NCBI GenBank assembly: GCA_002470275.1
Contig: DKNY01000049.1
Location: 1-23,473, forward strand
DNA: 23,473 nucleotides
DNA from: Gammaproteobacteria bacterium UBA7376
Lineage (GTDB): Bacteria; Pseudomonadota; Gammaproteobacteria; Pseudomonadales; Azotimanducaceae
Direction: 5' to 3'
In this document: positions 17,126-23,473 of the stretch, piece after piece
Layout: every line of letters begins with the position of its first letter
How positions within the stretch are numbered: position 1 is the stretch's first letter
Notes under the pieces: model-generated
Seen by the model: only the letters and a program-made list of their open reading frames with translations
Databases searched by the model: none
Told to the model about the DNA's origin: nothing
Translations under genes and position numbers: made by a program

Positions 17126-17767
17126 ATGGTGAAACGCAGTAAATCGAGCGATCGCTGGCTACAGCGCCAGCGCAAGGACTACTTTGTGAGGCAAGCCCAA
17201 GAAGGTGGGCACGTATCTCGCGCCCACTTTAAATTGGAGCAGCTAGACCAACGTTTTAAATTGGTGCGATCGCGGTCACGTATCCTGGAGCTGGGCGCGG
17301 CGCCCGGTGGCTGGACTCATTACCTGGAGCAAAGGGCGTCCCAAGGGTTGCTCATCGCTGTAGACCCGCTTCCGATCACCAGTGCCGAGGCAACTCACGC
17401 CATAAGCGGCCTAGCTGGGGAGGCAGAGGTGGACGACGCTATTGACCGAATCTTGGACAATCGATCCCTAGACCTTGTTTTGTCCGATATGGCCCCGAAC
17501 ATCTCAGGGGTTAGAACAGTGGACCAGGCGCGAGCCATGGACTTGGCCGATATCGCCCTACACGGCGCGTCAAAGTGGCTAAGGCGAGGCGGGTCGATGG
17601 CGATCAAAGCCTTTCAGGGCGAGGGTTTAGAGGCATGGCTGAAGGCCCGAAAAACCGAATTTGAGCGAGTTCAAATGACAAAGCCCAAGGCGTCGCGGCC
17701 TGAATCAAGGGAGGTTTTCATCGTCGCTTTAGGTTTTAAAGGGGTGGAAGCGCCCGAAATTGAGTAG
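17126..17767 (+). CDS. rlmE: 23S rRNA (uridine-2'-O)-methyltransferase RlmE (FtsJ/RrmJ)
   Basis: RlmE methylates U2552 in the ribosomal A loop of 23S rRNA using S-adenosylmethionine, a late 50S maturation step. From ATG 17126 it is 213 aa (E. coli 209). The SAM motif is ILELGAAPGGWTHYL near residue 53. The catalytic tetrad K-D-K-E is intact: Lys36 (SRAHFKLEQ), Asp121 (LSDMAPNISG), Lys161 (MAIKAFQGEG) and Glu196 (SREVFIVALG). A GGAAG Shine-Dalgarno lies about eight bases upstream; the longer TTG frame at 17105 adds residues with no family match. ftsH follows after 193 nt, the conserved rlmE-ftsH pairing of gammaproteobacteria. Confidence 0.97.
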   Translation: MVKRSKSSDRWLQRQRKDYFVRQAQEGGHVSRAHFKLEQLDQRFKLVRSRSRILELGAAPGGWTHYLEQRASQGLLIAVDPLPITSAEATHAISGLAGEAEVDDAIDRILDNRSLDLVLSDMAPNISGVRTVDQARAMDLADIALHGASKWLRRGGSMAIKAFQGEGLEAWLKARKTEFERVQMTKPKASRPESREVFIVALGFKGVEAPEIE

Positions 17768-17960
17768 CGACAAATTCACCTTTCTTTGCAACTATGTGAT
17801 GTAAATTGAAAATAGGGCGCCCAGGATGGCGTCGAGAGGTGGGGAGCGACAGTTTTCCGTCCTGCCAAAGGCAGAAACACAATGGTAAAGGGCTGATGTA
17901 GCCGCCACGAGACAGCGCCGGAACAATCGGCTGCTGGTGGAGAAAAAAGAGGTAAGTCCC
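17768..17960 (+). promoter_or_regulatory. ftsH leader with two stem-loops and a candidate promoter
   Basis: An extended -10-like sequence TGA-TGTAAA is at 17797-17805, without a good -35. Downstream are a small hairpin CTGCC-AAA-GGCAG (17862-17874) and a larger stem: CAGCGCCG (17913-17920), loop GAACAAT, then CGGC-T-GCTG (17928-17936) with one bulged T, eight base pairs in all. The larger stem ends 11 nt before the AGAGG Shine-Dalgarno (17948-17952). No sigma32 consensus is seen, although ftsH is a heat-shock gene in E. coli. Confidence 0.35.
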
Positions 17961-19856
17961 GTGTCGGATATGGGAAAAAACATAGTTCTGTGGCTGATCA
18001 TTCTGGCTGTATTGCTCACGGTGTTCAGCAACTTCAACGTAAACGAGCCTGTTCAGCCGGTGATGTACTCGGAGTTCATCGAATCGGTTGAGCGCGGCGA
18101 GGTCGTAGAGGCGACGATCCAGGGCGATAAGATCATTGCCACGGACCGCTCAGGCAACCGCTACACGGTTGTTGGATCCGCAAAGGACCCCCAGCTAGTG
18201 GGGCAATTGCTGGAACGCAACGTGGCCTTCAAATTTGTTGAAGAAGAGGGTCCCAATTTCTGGTCTCAGCTGTTCTTGGCCAGCTTCCCCATTTTAATCA
18301 TTCTGGCTGTGGCCATGTTCTTCATGCGCCAAATGCAAGGCGGCGGTAGCGGCCGAGGCGGCCCCATGGCGTTTGGCAGAAGCAAGGCAAAACTCCTGTC
18401 AGAAGACCAAATCAAAACGACTTTCGCCGATGTGGCCGGGGTCGACGAAGCGAAGGAAGATGTTCAGGAACTGGTGGAGTTTCTGCGCGACCCAGGGAAA
18501 TTTCAGCGCCTGGGCGGGCACATTCCTCGAGGCGTACTGATGGTGGGCCAGCCCGGCACCGGTAAGACGCTGCTGGCCAAGGCCATAGCGGGAGAGGCAA
18601 AGGTGCCTTTCTTTTCTATTTCAGGATCAGACTTTGTGGAGATGTTTGTCGGTGTGGGCGCATCGCGTGTGCGAGACATGTTTGAGCAGGCGAAAAAGCA
18701 GGCGCCCTGCATCATCTTCATAGACGAGATCGATGCCGTGGGCCGTCACAGAGGCGCCGGTCTTGGTGGTGGTCACGATGAGCGTGAGCAAACCCTGAAC
18801 CAGCTGCTCGTGGAGATGGATGGTTTCGAGGGCAACGATGGCGTCATCGTTATTGCGGCCACAAACCGCCCCGACGTTCTCGACCCCGCACTTTTGCGTC
18901 CTGGGCGTTTTGACCGACAGGTAGTCGTGGGTTTGCCGGACATTCGTGGTCGTGAACAGATCACCAAGGTGCACATCCGTAAGGTGCCTGTCGCCGATGA
19001 CGTGGACGCCAGCATCCTCGCTCGCGGCACGCCAGGATTTTCAGGCGCCGATCTGGCGAACTTGGTGAACGAAGCCGCACTCTTTGCCGCCCGAGCGGGC
19101 AAGCGTCTGGTGGGCATGGACGAATTCGACAAAGCGAAGGACAAGATCATGATGGGCGCGGAACGCAAGTCCATGGTCATGTCGGAAAAAGAAAAGCGCA
19201 ACACGGCCTACCATGAGGCGGGTCACGCCATCGTGGGTCGGCTAATGCCGGAACATGATCCGGTCTATAAGGTAACGATCATTCCTCGCGGGCGCGCCCT
19301 GGGCGTCACCATGTTCCTACCTGAGGAGGATCGCTACAGCATGAGCCGGCAAGGGATCATGTCGCAAATATCGAGCCTGTTTGGTGGGCGTATTGCGGAA
19401 GAAATGACCCTCGGGCTCGACTACGTCACCACCGGTGCGTCCAACGACATTCAGCGAGCGACTCAGCTGGCTCGCAGCATGGTCACCAAGTGGGGGCTAT
19501 CCGAACGCATGGGGCCGTTGATGTACGATGAGGACGACGGTGAGGTCTTTCTTGGTATGTCTGCCGGGACAAACCCTAAAGCTCACTCGCCGGAGACTGC
19601 CCGGGCGATTGATGAGGAAGTCCGATCCATCGTGGACCAGTGCTTTACCAACGCAAAAAATATTCTGACCGAGAATATCGATAAGCTGCACGTAATGGCC
19701 GATGCGCTGATGGAATTCGAAACGCTATCATCCGATCAGTTGGACGACATCATGGCGGGCGGAAAGCCAAGACACCCAAGCGATACGCCACCGCCCGCAG
19801 GCAAGGTGAATAACGCTGAGGAATCTCCTATCGGTGGGCCCGCCGAAGAAAGCTAA
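17961..19856 (+). CDS. ftsH: ATP-dependent membrane zinc metalloprotease FtsH
   Basis: FtsH is a hexameric inner-membrane AAA+ protease that degrades unassembled membrane proteins and, in E. coli, sigma32 and LpxC. From GTG 17961 it is 631 aa: TM1 (about 7-25), a short periplasmic domain, TM2 (about 105-123), Walker A GQPGTGKT (196-203), Walker B FIDEID (253-258), second region of homology [19 protein letters not shown], and zinc motif HEAGH (418-422). The Walker A has Gln where most FtsH have Pro. GTG 17961 is preferred because AGAGG lies eight bases upstream; ATG 17970 is the alternative and gives the classic short N terminus. The ATG-less frame from GTG 17937 is less likely. folP starts four bases after the stop. 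Confidence 0.98.
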   Translation: MSDMGKNIVLWLIILAVLLTVFSNFNVNEPVQPVMYSEFIESVERGEVVEATIQGDKIIATDRSGNRYTVVGSAKDPQLVGQLLERNVAFKFVEEEGPNFWSQLFLASFPILIILAVAMFFMRQMQGGGSGRGGPMAFGRSKAKLLSEDQIKTTFADVAGVDEAKEDVQELVEFLRDPGKFQRLGGHIPRGVLMVGQPGTGKTLLAKAIAGEAKVPFFSISGSDFVEMFVGVGASRVRDMFEQAKKQAPCIIFIDEIDAVGRHRGAGLGGGHDEREQTLNQLLVEMDGFEGNDGVIVIAATNRPDVLDPALLRPGRFDRQVVVGLPDIRGREQITKVHIRKVPVADDVDASILARGTPGFSGADLANLVNEAALFAARAGKRLVGMDEFDKAKDKIMMGAERKSMVMSEKEKRNTAYHEAGHAIVGRLMPEHDPVYKVTIIPRGRALGVTMFLPEEDRYSMSRQGIMSQISSLFGGRIAEEMTLGLDYVTTGASNDIQRATQLARSMVTKWGLSERMGPLMYDEDDGEVFLGMSAGTNPKAHSPETARAIDEEVRSIVDQCFTNAKNILTENIDKLHVMADALMEFETLSSDQLDDIMAGGKPRHPSDTPPPAGKVNNAEESPIGGPAEES

Positions 19857-19859
19857 ACG

Positions 19860-20711
19860 GTGCGGCCCCGGGTACTGATTTGCAGCGGTCATACGCTCAC
19901 CTTCGACCGGCCTCGTCTCATGGGGGTGCTCAATATCACCCCCGACTCCTTCTCCGATGGCGGCCAGCTCTTTCAAGACGGTGAAGCCCGCCTGGATAGG
20001 GTACGCACTCAGGCCTTGGCCATGCTGGAGGCCGGGGCCGATGTCCTGGATATTGGTGGCGAATCTAGCCGGCCTGGGGCGGAGGCCGTATCCGAGGCCC
20101 AAGAGCTAGCGCGGATAGCGCCGGTATTAGAGGCGCTATCGGACCTGCCCTGCATTCTCTCAGTAGATACCTACCATCCTGGAACGGCTCGGCATGCTGT
20201 CAAGCACGGTGCGTCAATGATTAACGATATCACTGGGGGGGAAGACCCAGACATGCTGGGTGTCCTTGCAGAATCCGACGCTGCCTATGCCTTGATGCAC
20301 ATGCAGGGCCGACCCAGGAGCATGCAGGCGGCGCCTCGCTATGACGACGTTGTTACAGAGGTTGGCGCGTTCCTTGCTGAACGCTTGGGCCGATGTCTTC
20401 AATCTGGCATTGCCCGTAATCGGTTGATGATTGATCCAGGCTTCGGCTTTGGCAAGACCCTGGAACACAACCTAGCGCTGCTGCGATCCCTAAACCAAAT
20501 CAGAGTGGAGGACCGGCCGGTGCTGGTTGGGCTGTCGCGAAAATCCATGCTAAAGGCGATTACCGGACGAGAGGTTGAGGACCGATTGGCAGGTAGCCTC
20601 GCGTTGGCCGTCCTCGCTACTCAGGGAGGTGCCGATATGCTGAGAGTGCACGATGTCGCGGAAACCCAGGATGCGCTAAAGGTGCTTGGAGCCCTTGCTA
20701 CCCTCGCATAA
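19860..20711 (+). CDS. folP: Dihydropteroate synthase
   Basis: FolP joins p-aminobenzoate to 6-hydroxymethyl-dihydropterin diphosphate in folate synthesis and is the sulfonamide target. The 283-aa TIM barrel (E. coli 282) has LMGVLNITPDSFSDGG (loop 1), DIGGESSRPGAEAVS (loop 2), SVDTYHPGTARHAV, MINDITGGEDP, MHMQGRPRSMQ, IDPGFGFGKTLEHN, VGLSRKSMLKAITGR and the final VHDVAETQDALKV. All motifs are intact. The start is GTG at 19860, three bases after the ftsH stop, with only a weak GAAGAAAG ribosome-binding sequence, so coupling to ftsH translation is likely. The ftsH-folP-glmM order is the standard gammaproteobacterial arrangement. Confidence 0.98.
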   Translation: MRPRVLICSGHTLTFDRPRLMGVLNITPDSFSDGGQLFQDGEARLDRVRTQALAMLEAGADVLDIGGESSRPGAEAVSEAQELARIAPVLEALSDLPCILSVDTYHPGTARHAVKHGASMINDITGGEDPDMLGVLAESDAAYALMHMQGRPRSMQAAPRYDDVVTEVGAFLAERLGRCLQSGIARNRLMIDPGFGFGKTLEHNLALLRSLNQIRVEDRPVLVGLSRKSMLKAITGREVEDRLAGSLALAVLATQGGADMLRVHDVAETQDALKVLGALATLA

Positions 20712-20780
20712 GGCTTGCGCTATCTTCAGTTTGGGTCATTGATTAGACTACGCCGTGCACAAGGCCTACTCGGGGGAAAT

Positions 20781-22121
20781 ATGGGACGCAGATACTTTGG
20801 TACCGACGGTATTCGCGGGAAGGTCGGTCATGCCCCCATTACGCCCGATTTTTGTCTACGTCTTAGTTGGGCCGTTGGTCGAGTGTTTGCTCAGGGAGGG
20901 CATCGTCCCCACATTTTGATTGGCAAGGATACGCGCATTTCCGGGTACATGCTGGAATCCGTTATGCAGTCAGGCTTAGTTTCCGCTGGCGCGGATGTCA
21001 GCCTGCTGGGTCCCATGCCTACGCCGGCGATTGCCTATCTAACGCGAGCGTTCAGTGCAGAGGCCGGGATAGTGATCAGCGCTTCCCACAACCCTTACGA
21101 CGACAACGGCATTAAGTTTTTTGACGCGGCGGGTAACAAGCTGAGTGATGATGTGGAAGAGCAGATTGAGGCGCTGTTAGAGGAACCCATGGCCTTCGAG
21201 TCCTCTGAGCGTCTCGGTCGCGCGGCACGGATTGAAGATGCTGCTGGCCGTTACGTAGAGTTTTGTAAGAGCTGTGTCGTTCGGGGCACGAGCCTTCGCG
21301 GTTTCCGAATTGTCCTAGACTGTGCCCACGGGGCGACCTACCAGGTTGCCCCGAAAGTTTTCACAGAGTTAGGCGCCCAGGTGATCCTTACCCACGCTGA
21401 TCCGGATGGGTTCAATATTAACGATCACTGCGGCTCAACTTATCCCAAGGTACTCCAGCAGCGTGTTATCGAGGAAGAAGCCGATCTCGGTATTGCATTT
21501 GATGGGGATGGCGACCGATTGGTGATGGTCGACGCGGCCGGCCGATTGATCGACGGTGATCAACTGATTTTTGCGATAGCTCAATATAGAAAGTCGAAAG
21601 AACTGATGCAGGGCGGTGTGGTGGGTACCGTCATGAGCAATCTTGGCCTAGAACGTGCGCTGGGGCAGTTGTCCATTCCCTTTATCAGGGCTAGCGTGGG
21701 TGATCGCTACGTACTCAGCCATCTGCATCAAAACGGCTGGACCCTCGGGGGCGAACCCTCAGGTCATATTTTGACGCTGGATCTCACGTCAACGGGGGAC
21801 GCCATCGTTGCTGCGCTGCAGGTGTTGGTTGCCATGCAAAATTCGGATAAGCCCCTAGCAGACCTAGTGTCTGGTATGGCCAAGGCACCCCAAATACTGC
21901 GCAATGTCCCCATAGATGCGCCCCAGGCGATATCCGGTCACCAAGAGCTTGTCCGACAGATAGCTCTTTTCGAAGAGCGACTGGGACAGCGCGGTCGGAT
22001 TTTGGTGCGGCCATCCGGCACCGAGCCTCTGCTGCGGATTATGGTAGAGGGTGAGGACGAGTCAGAGGTCGTTAGCATAGCCGATGCACTGGTAGATCGC
22101 GCTCTGGCTATAAGCGCCTGA
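20781..22121 (+). CDS. glmM: Phosphoglucosamine mutase
   Basis: GlmM converts glucosamine-6-phosphate to glucosamine-1-phosphate, leading to UDP-GlcNAc for peptidoglycan and lipopolysaccharide. From ATG 20781 it is 446 aa (E. coli 445). Seen: RRYFGTDGIRGKVG at the N terminus, active-site loop ISASHNPYDDNG with phosphoserine Ser102 (same number as E. coli), metal loop FDGDGDR, sugar-binding GGEPSGH, and phosphate-binding RPSGTEPLLRIM. GGGGGA lies three bases before the ATG. The frame is open back to 20715, but that 22-residue extension is not conserved and is rejected. It follows folP by 69 nt, probably on the same transcript. Confidence 0.98.
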   Translation: MGRRYFGTDGIRGKVGHAPITPDFCLRLSWAVGRVFAQGGHRPHILIGKDTRISGYMLESVMQSGLVSAGADVSLLGPMPTPAIAYLTRAFSAEAGIVISASHNPYDDNGIKFFDAAGNKLSDDVEEQIEALLEEPMAFESSERLGRAARIEDAAGRYVEFCKSCVVRGTSLRGFRIVLDCAHGATYQVAPKVFTELGAQVILTHADPDGFNINDHCGSTYPKVLQQRVIEEEADLGIAFDGDGDRLVMVDAAGRLIDGDQLIFAIAQYRKSKELMQGGVVGTVMSNLGLERALGQLSIPFIRASVGDRYVLSHLHQNGWTLGGEPSGHILTLDLTSTGDAIVAALQVLVAMQNSDKPLADLVSGMAKAPQILRNVPIDAPQAISGHQELVRQIALFEERLGQRGRILVRPSGTEPLLRIMVEGEDESEVVSIADALVDRALAISA

Positions 22122-22137
22122 CCCTGCGGTCCAGTAC

Positions 22138-22166
22138 TTGGCAATACAAAGGTCTGCGTATAACAT
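22138..22166 (+). promoter_or_regulatory. Candidate sigma70 promoter for tpiA-secG
   Basis: TTGGCA (22138-22143) is followed after 17 nt by TAACAT (22161-22166), or after 15 nt by the better hexamer TATAAC (22159-22164). It lies in the 82-nt glmM-tpiA gap. A small hairpin CTTCG-N8-CGAAG (22168-22185) follows in the presumed leader. This is the best sigma70-like match among the gaps I inspected. Confidence 0.45.
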
Positions 22167-22203
22167 GCTTCGCCCCGCGCCGAAGTAGCCGTACAAGAAC
22201 GTC

Positions 22204-22959
22204 ATGAACAAACGTCTGATCATTGCTAACTGGAAAATGCACGGTGATCTGGCGATGGCGGGTGGCTTTGCAGCGGCACTGGGGCAGGTGAATACTGTGG
22301 AAGTGGTGGTGATGCCGCCTATGGCTTACCTCCAAGGGATGGCTGAGGCAGCCGCAGGCCAGGTCGCCTTGGGCTGTCAGGATATCAGCCCCTTCGCGGA
22401 GGGCGCCTATACTGGGGATGTCTCCGCAGGAATGGCTTATGAAGTGGGTGCGCGTTGGGCACTCGTTGGTCACTCGGAGCGGCGAGTAGTGCATAGCGAG
22501 AGCGACCAGGATGTCGCGGCAAAGTGCGAAGCGGCCGTTGAGGCAGGGCTGAGCCCCATTGTCTGTGTTGGAGAGACCCAGCAGCAGAGAGACGCGGGCT
22601 TAGCGGTTGAGACCATCAGCGACCAGCTGGCGTCGATATGGCGCTTACTCCTGCAGGCGCCTGCCGCAGGCATCGCATATGAGCCGGTATGGGCCATTGG
22701 GTCTGGTCAAGTCGCCTCGCTGGAGGATGTGGCCGTCATGCATCGGTCGATTCGTGAGCAGATGAGGGCGTACGATGCTCGAATGCTCGAGAAGGTGCGT
22801 GTCATTTATGGCGGTAGCGTCAAGCCGAACAACGTGGGCGAACTGTTTACCGATGATGCCGTTGAGGGTGTCTTAGTGGGTGGCGCGTCCCTTGACCCTG
22901 AATCCTTCAGGGCCATTATTGATGTCGCTGCAGAGCAGGCAGCGGCCGAAAAGGAGTAG
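22204..22959 (+). CDS. tpiA: Triosephosphate isomerase
   Basis: TpiA interconverts dihydroxyacetone phosphate and glyceraldehyde-3-phosphate in glycolysis and gluconeogenesis. The 251-aa barrel (E. coli 255) has all catalytic residues: Asn9 and Lys11 in ANWKMHG, His90 in VGHSERR, Glu160 in AYEPVWAIG (the flexible loop 6), and phosphate-binding IYGGSVKPNN and LVGGASLDPESF. ATG 22204 begins the conserved strand MNKRLIIANWK; the Shine-Dalgarno is weak (AAGAA). It is followed 47 nt later by secG. The tpiA-secG-tRNA-Leu order is that of Pseudomonas. Confidence 0.98.
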   Translation: MNKRLIIANWKMHGDLAMAGGFAAALGQVNTVEVVVMPPMAYLQGMAEAAAGQVALGCQDISPFAEGAYTGDVSAGMAYEVGARWALVGHSERRVVHSESDQDVAAKCEAAVEAGLSPIVCVGETQQQRDAGLAVETISDQLASIWRLLLQAPAAGIAYEPVWAIGSGQVASLEDVAVMHRSIREQMRAYDARMLEKVRVIYGGSVKPNNVGELFTDDAVEGVLVGGASLDPESFRAIIDVAAEQAAAEKE

Positions 22960-23006
22960 GATGGGCCCAACGCCGATCCAAGGTGAGTTAAACAAGAGAG
23001 AAGCAG

Positions 23007-23387
23007 ATGTCCACAGTAGAGTTAGTCTTATTGACCTTGTTGATTATTGATTCCTTTGCGCTCACCGCGCTGGTGCTCATTCAGCAGGGAAAGGGAGCTG
23101 ACGTTGGGGCAGCATTTGGCAGCGGCTCAGCCAACACAGTATTCGGTAGCTCAGGGGGCGGTGACTTTCTGACGCGCTTGACCACCTGGCTGGCCATCGC
23201 GTTTTTCGCCATAGCCCTTGGCCTTGCCTATACGGCTAAGGAGAGAGCGGCTAGTGGAGACAGAGCAGGCATTCCAACGGCGCCAGAGATACCGGCGGTG
23301 ATGGCCGATGACGCCATGGAGGCGGATATGTCGCAGCCCATGGGGGAAGCGAATGATGCGCCTGTGGGGGACATACCGGAAATGTAG
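23007..23387 (+). CDS. secG: Preprotein translocase subunit SecG
   Basis: SecG is the small accessory subunit of the SecYEG channel and helps SecA-driven protein export. The 126-aa product has two transmembrane helices (about 5-25 and 53-74) separated by the family's conserved Gly-rich loop: VLIQQGKGADVGAAFGSG, ANTVFGSSGGGDFL. The remaining 45 or so residues form an acidic tail rich in Met, Ala and Pro, longer than needed for function and variable across the family. AAGAGAGAAG precedes the ATG. The gene lies 65 nt upstream of a tRNA-Leu, as in E. coli (secG-leuU) and Pseudomonas. Confidence 0.96.
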   Translation: MSTVELVLLTLLIIDSFALTALVLIQQGKGADVGAAFGSGSANTVFGSSGGGDFLTRLTTWLAIAFFAIALGLAYTAKERAASGDRAGIPTAPEIPAVMADDAMEADMSQPMGEANDAPVGDIPEM

Positions 23388-23452
23388 TGGGCTTCGTATT
23401 TGAGGTTCTTAACGGACAATCAATTAAAAGCGAGGCACAATAGAGCAGTTAA

Positions 23453-23473
23453 GCCGAAGTGGTGAAATTGGTA
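23453..23473 (+). tRNA. tRNA-Leu, 5' end only (cut by the window edge)
   Basis: The final 21 bases, GCCGAAGTGGTGAAATTGGTA, match the acceptor 5' strand, D stem and start of the D loop of a bacterial tRNA-Leu. E. coli leuU (GAG) begins GCCGAGGTGGTGGAATTGGTA. The anticodon lies outside the window; GAG is inferred from position after secG. A weak -35/-10 pair CGGACA (23413-23418) and CACAAT (23436-23441) lies upstream; cotranscription with secG is at least as likely. Confidence 0.85.

Noticed and set aside
17795..17808. TGTGA half-site before ftsH as a CRP operator
   Set aside because: The TCACA half is absent at the right spacing.
20715..20780. N-terminal extension of GlmM
   Set aside because: Not conserved; ATG 20781 has a strong Shine-Dalgarno and gives the standard N terminus.
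22228..22245. His in NWKMHG of TpiA instead of the common Asn
   Set aside because: This variant also occurs in pseudomonad TpiA as I recall it; the catalytic Asn, Lys, His and Glu are all intact.
1..23473. Insertion sequences, prophage, CRISPR or defence genes
   Set aside because: All substantial frames belong to core families; no terminal inverted repeats, transposase, integrase or spaced repeats were found.

Overview
The window is a chromosomal core-genome segment of a gammaproteobacterium, about 55-60% G+C by eye. From smpB to the tRNA at the right edge, the gene order closely matches the Pseudomonas aeruginosa block smpB-ratA-rnfH-omlA(bamE)-(fur)-recN-grpE-dnaK-dnaJ-dapB-carA-carB-greA-yhbY-rlmE(ftsJ)-ftsH-folP-glmM-tpiA-secG-tRNA-Leu, as I recall it. 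Protein motifs are typical of Pseudomonas/marine gammaproteobacterial orthologues. I cannot name the genus.

Layout. (1) 1-1432: a lumazine synthase (+) runs tail to tail into smpB (-). (2) 1433-3570: a sodium-coupled SNF-family transporter, ratA and rnfH form a tightly coupled + strand unit. (3) 3567-5670: bamE and recN on the - strand, with recN first in the transcript. (4) 5797-10755: the heat-shock cluster hrcA-grpE-dnaK-dnaJ, with sigma32-like sites before grpE and dnaK. (5) 10790-16696: dapB, then carA-carB-greA after a 257-nt gap. (6) 16741-20711: yhbY (-), divergent from rlmE-ftsH-folP (+). (7) 20781 to the end: glmM, tpiA, secG and the first 21 nt of a tRNA-Leu.

How the genes fit together. 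Several deal with translation and its failure: SmpB for ribosome rescue, RatA, YhbY and RlmE for ribosome maturation, GreA for stalled RNA polymerase. Others deal with protein quality: DnaK/DnaJ/GrpE under HrcA, and FtsH. Envelope biogenesis is represented by BamE, SecG, GlmM and DapB, and central precursors by CarAB, FolP, TpiA and RibH.

Departures from the Pseudomonas layout are an SNF transporter between smpB and ratA and fused translationally to ratA; no fur between bamE and recN; hrcA between recN and grpE; and carA directly abutting carB. I see no insertion sequence, prophage, CRISPR array, defence island or obvious new multigene system. The points worth a second look are regulatory: leader hairpins, palindromes and the LKMP repeat around the bamE start, plus the few synteny breaks.
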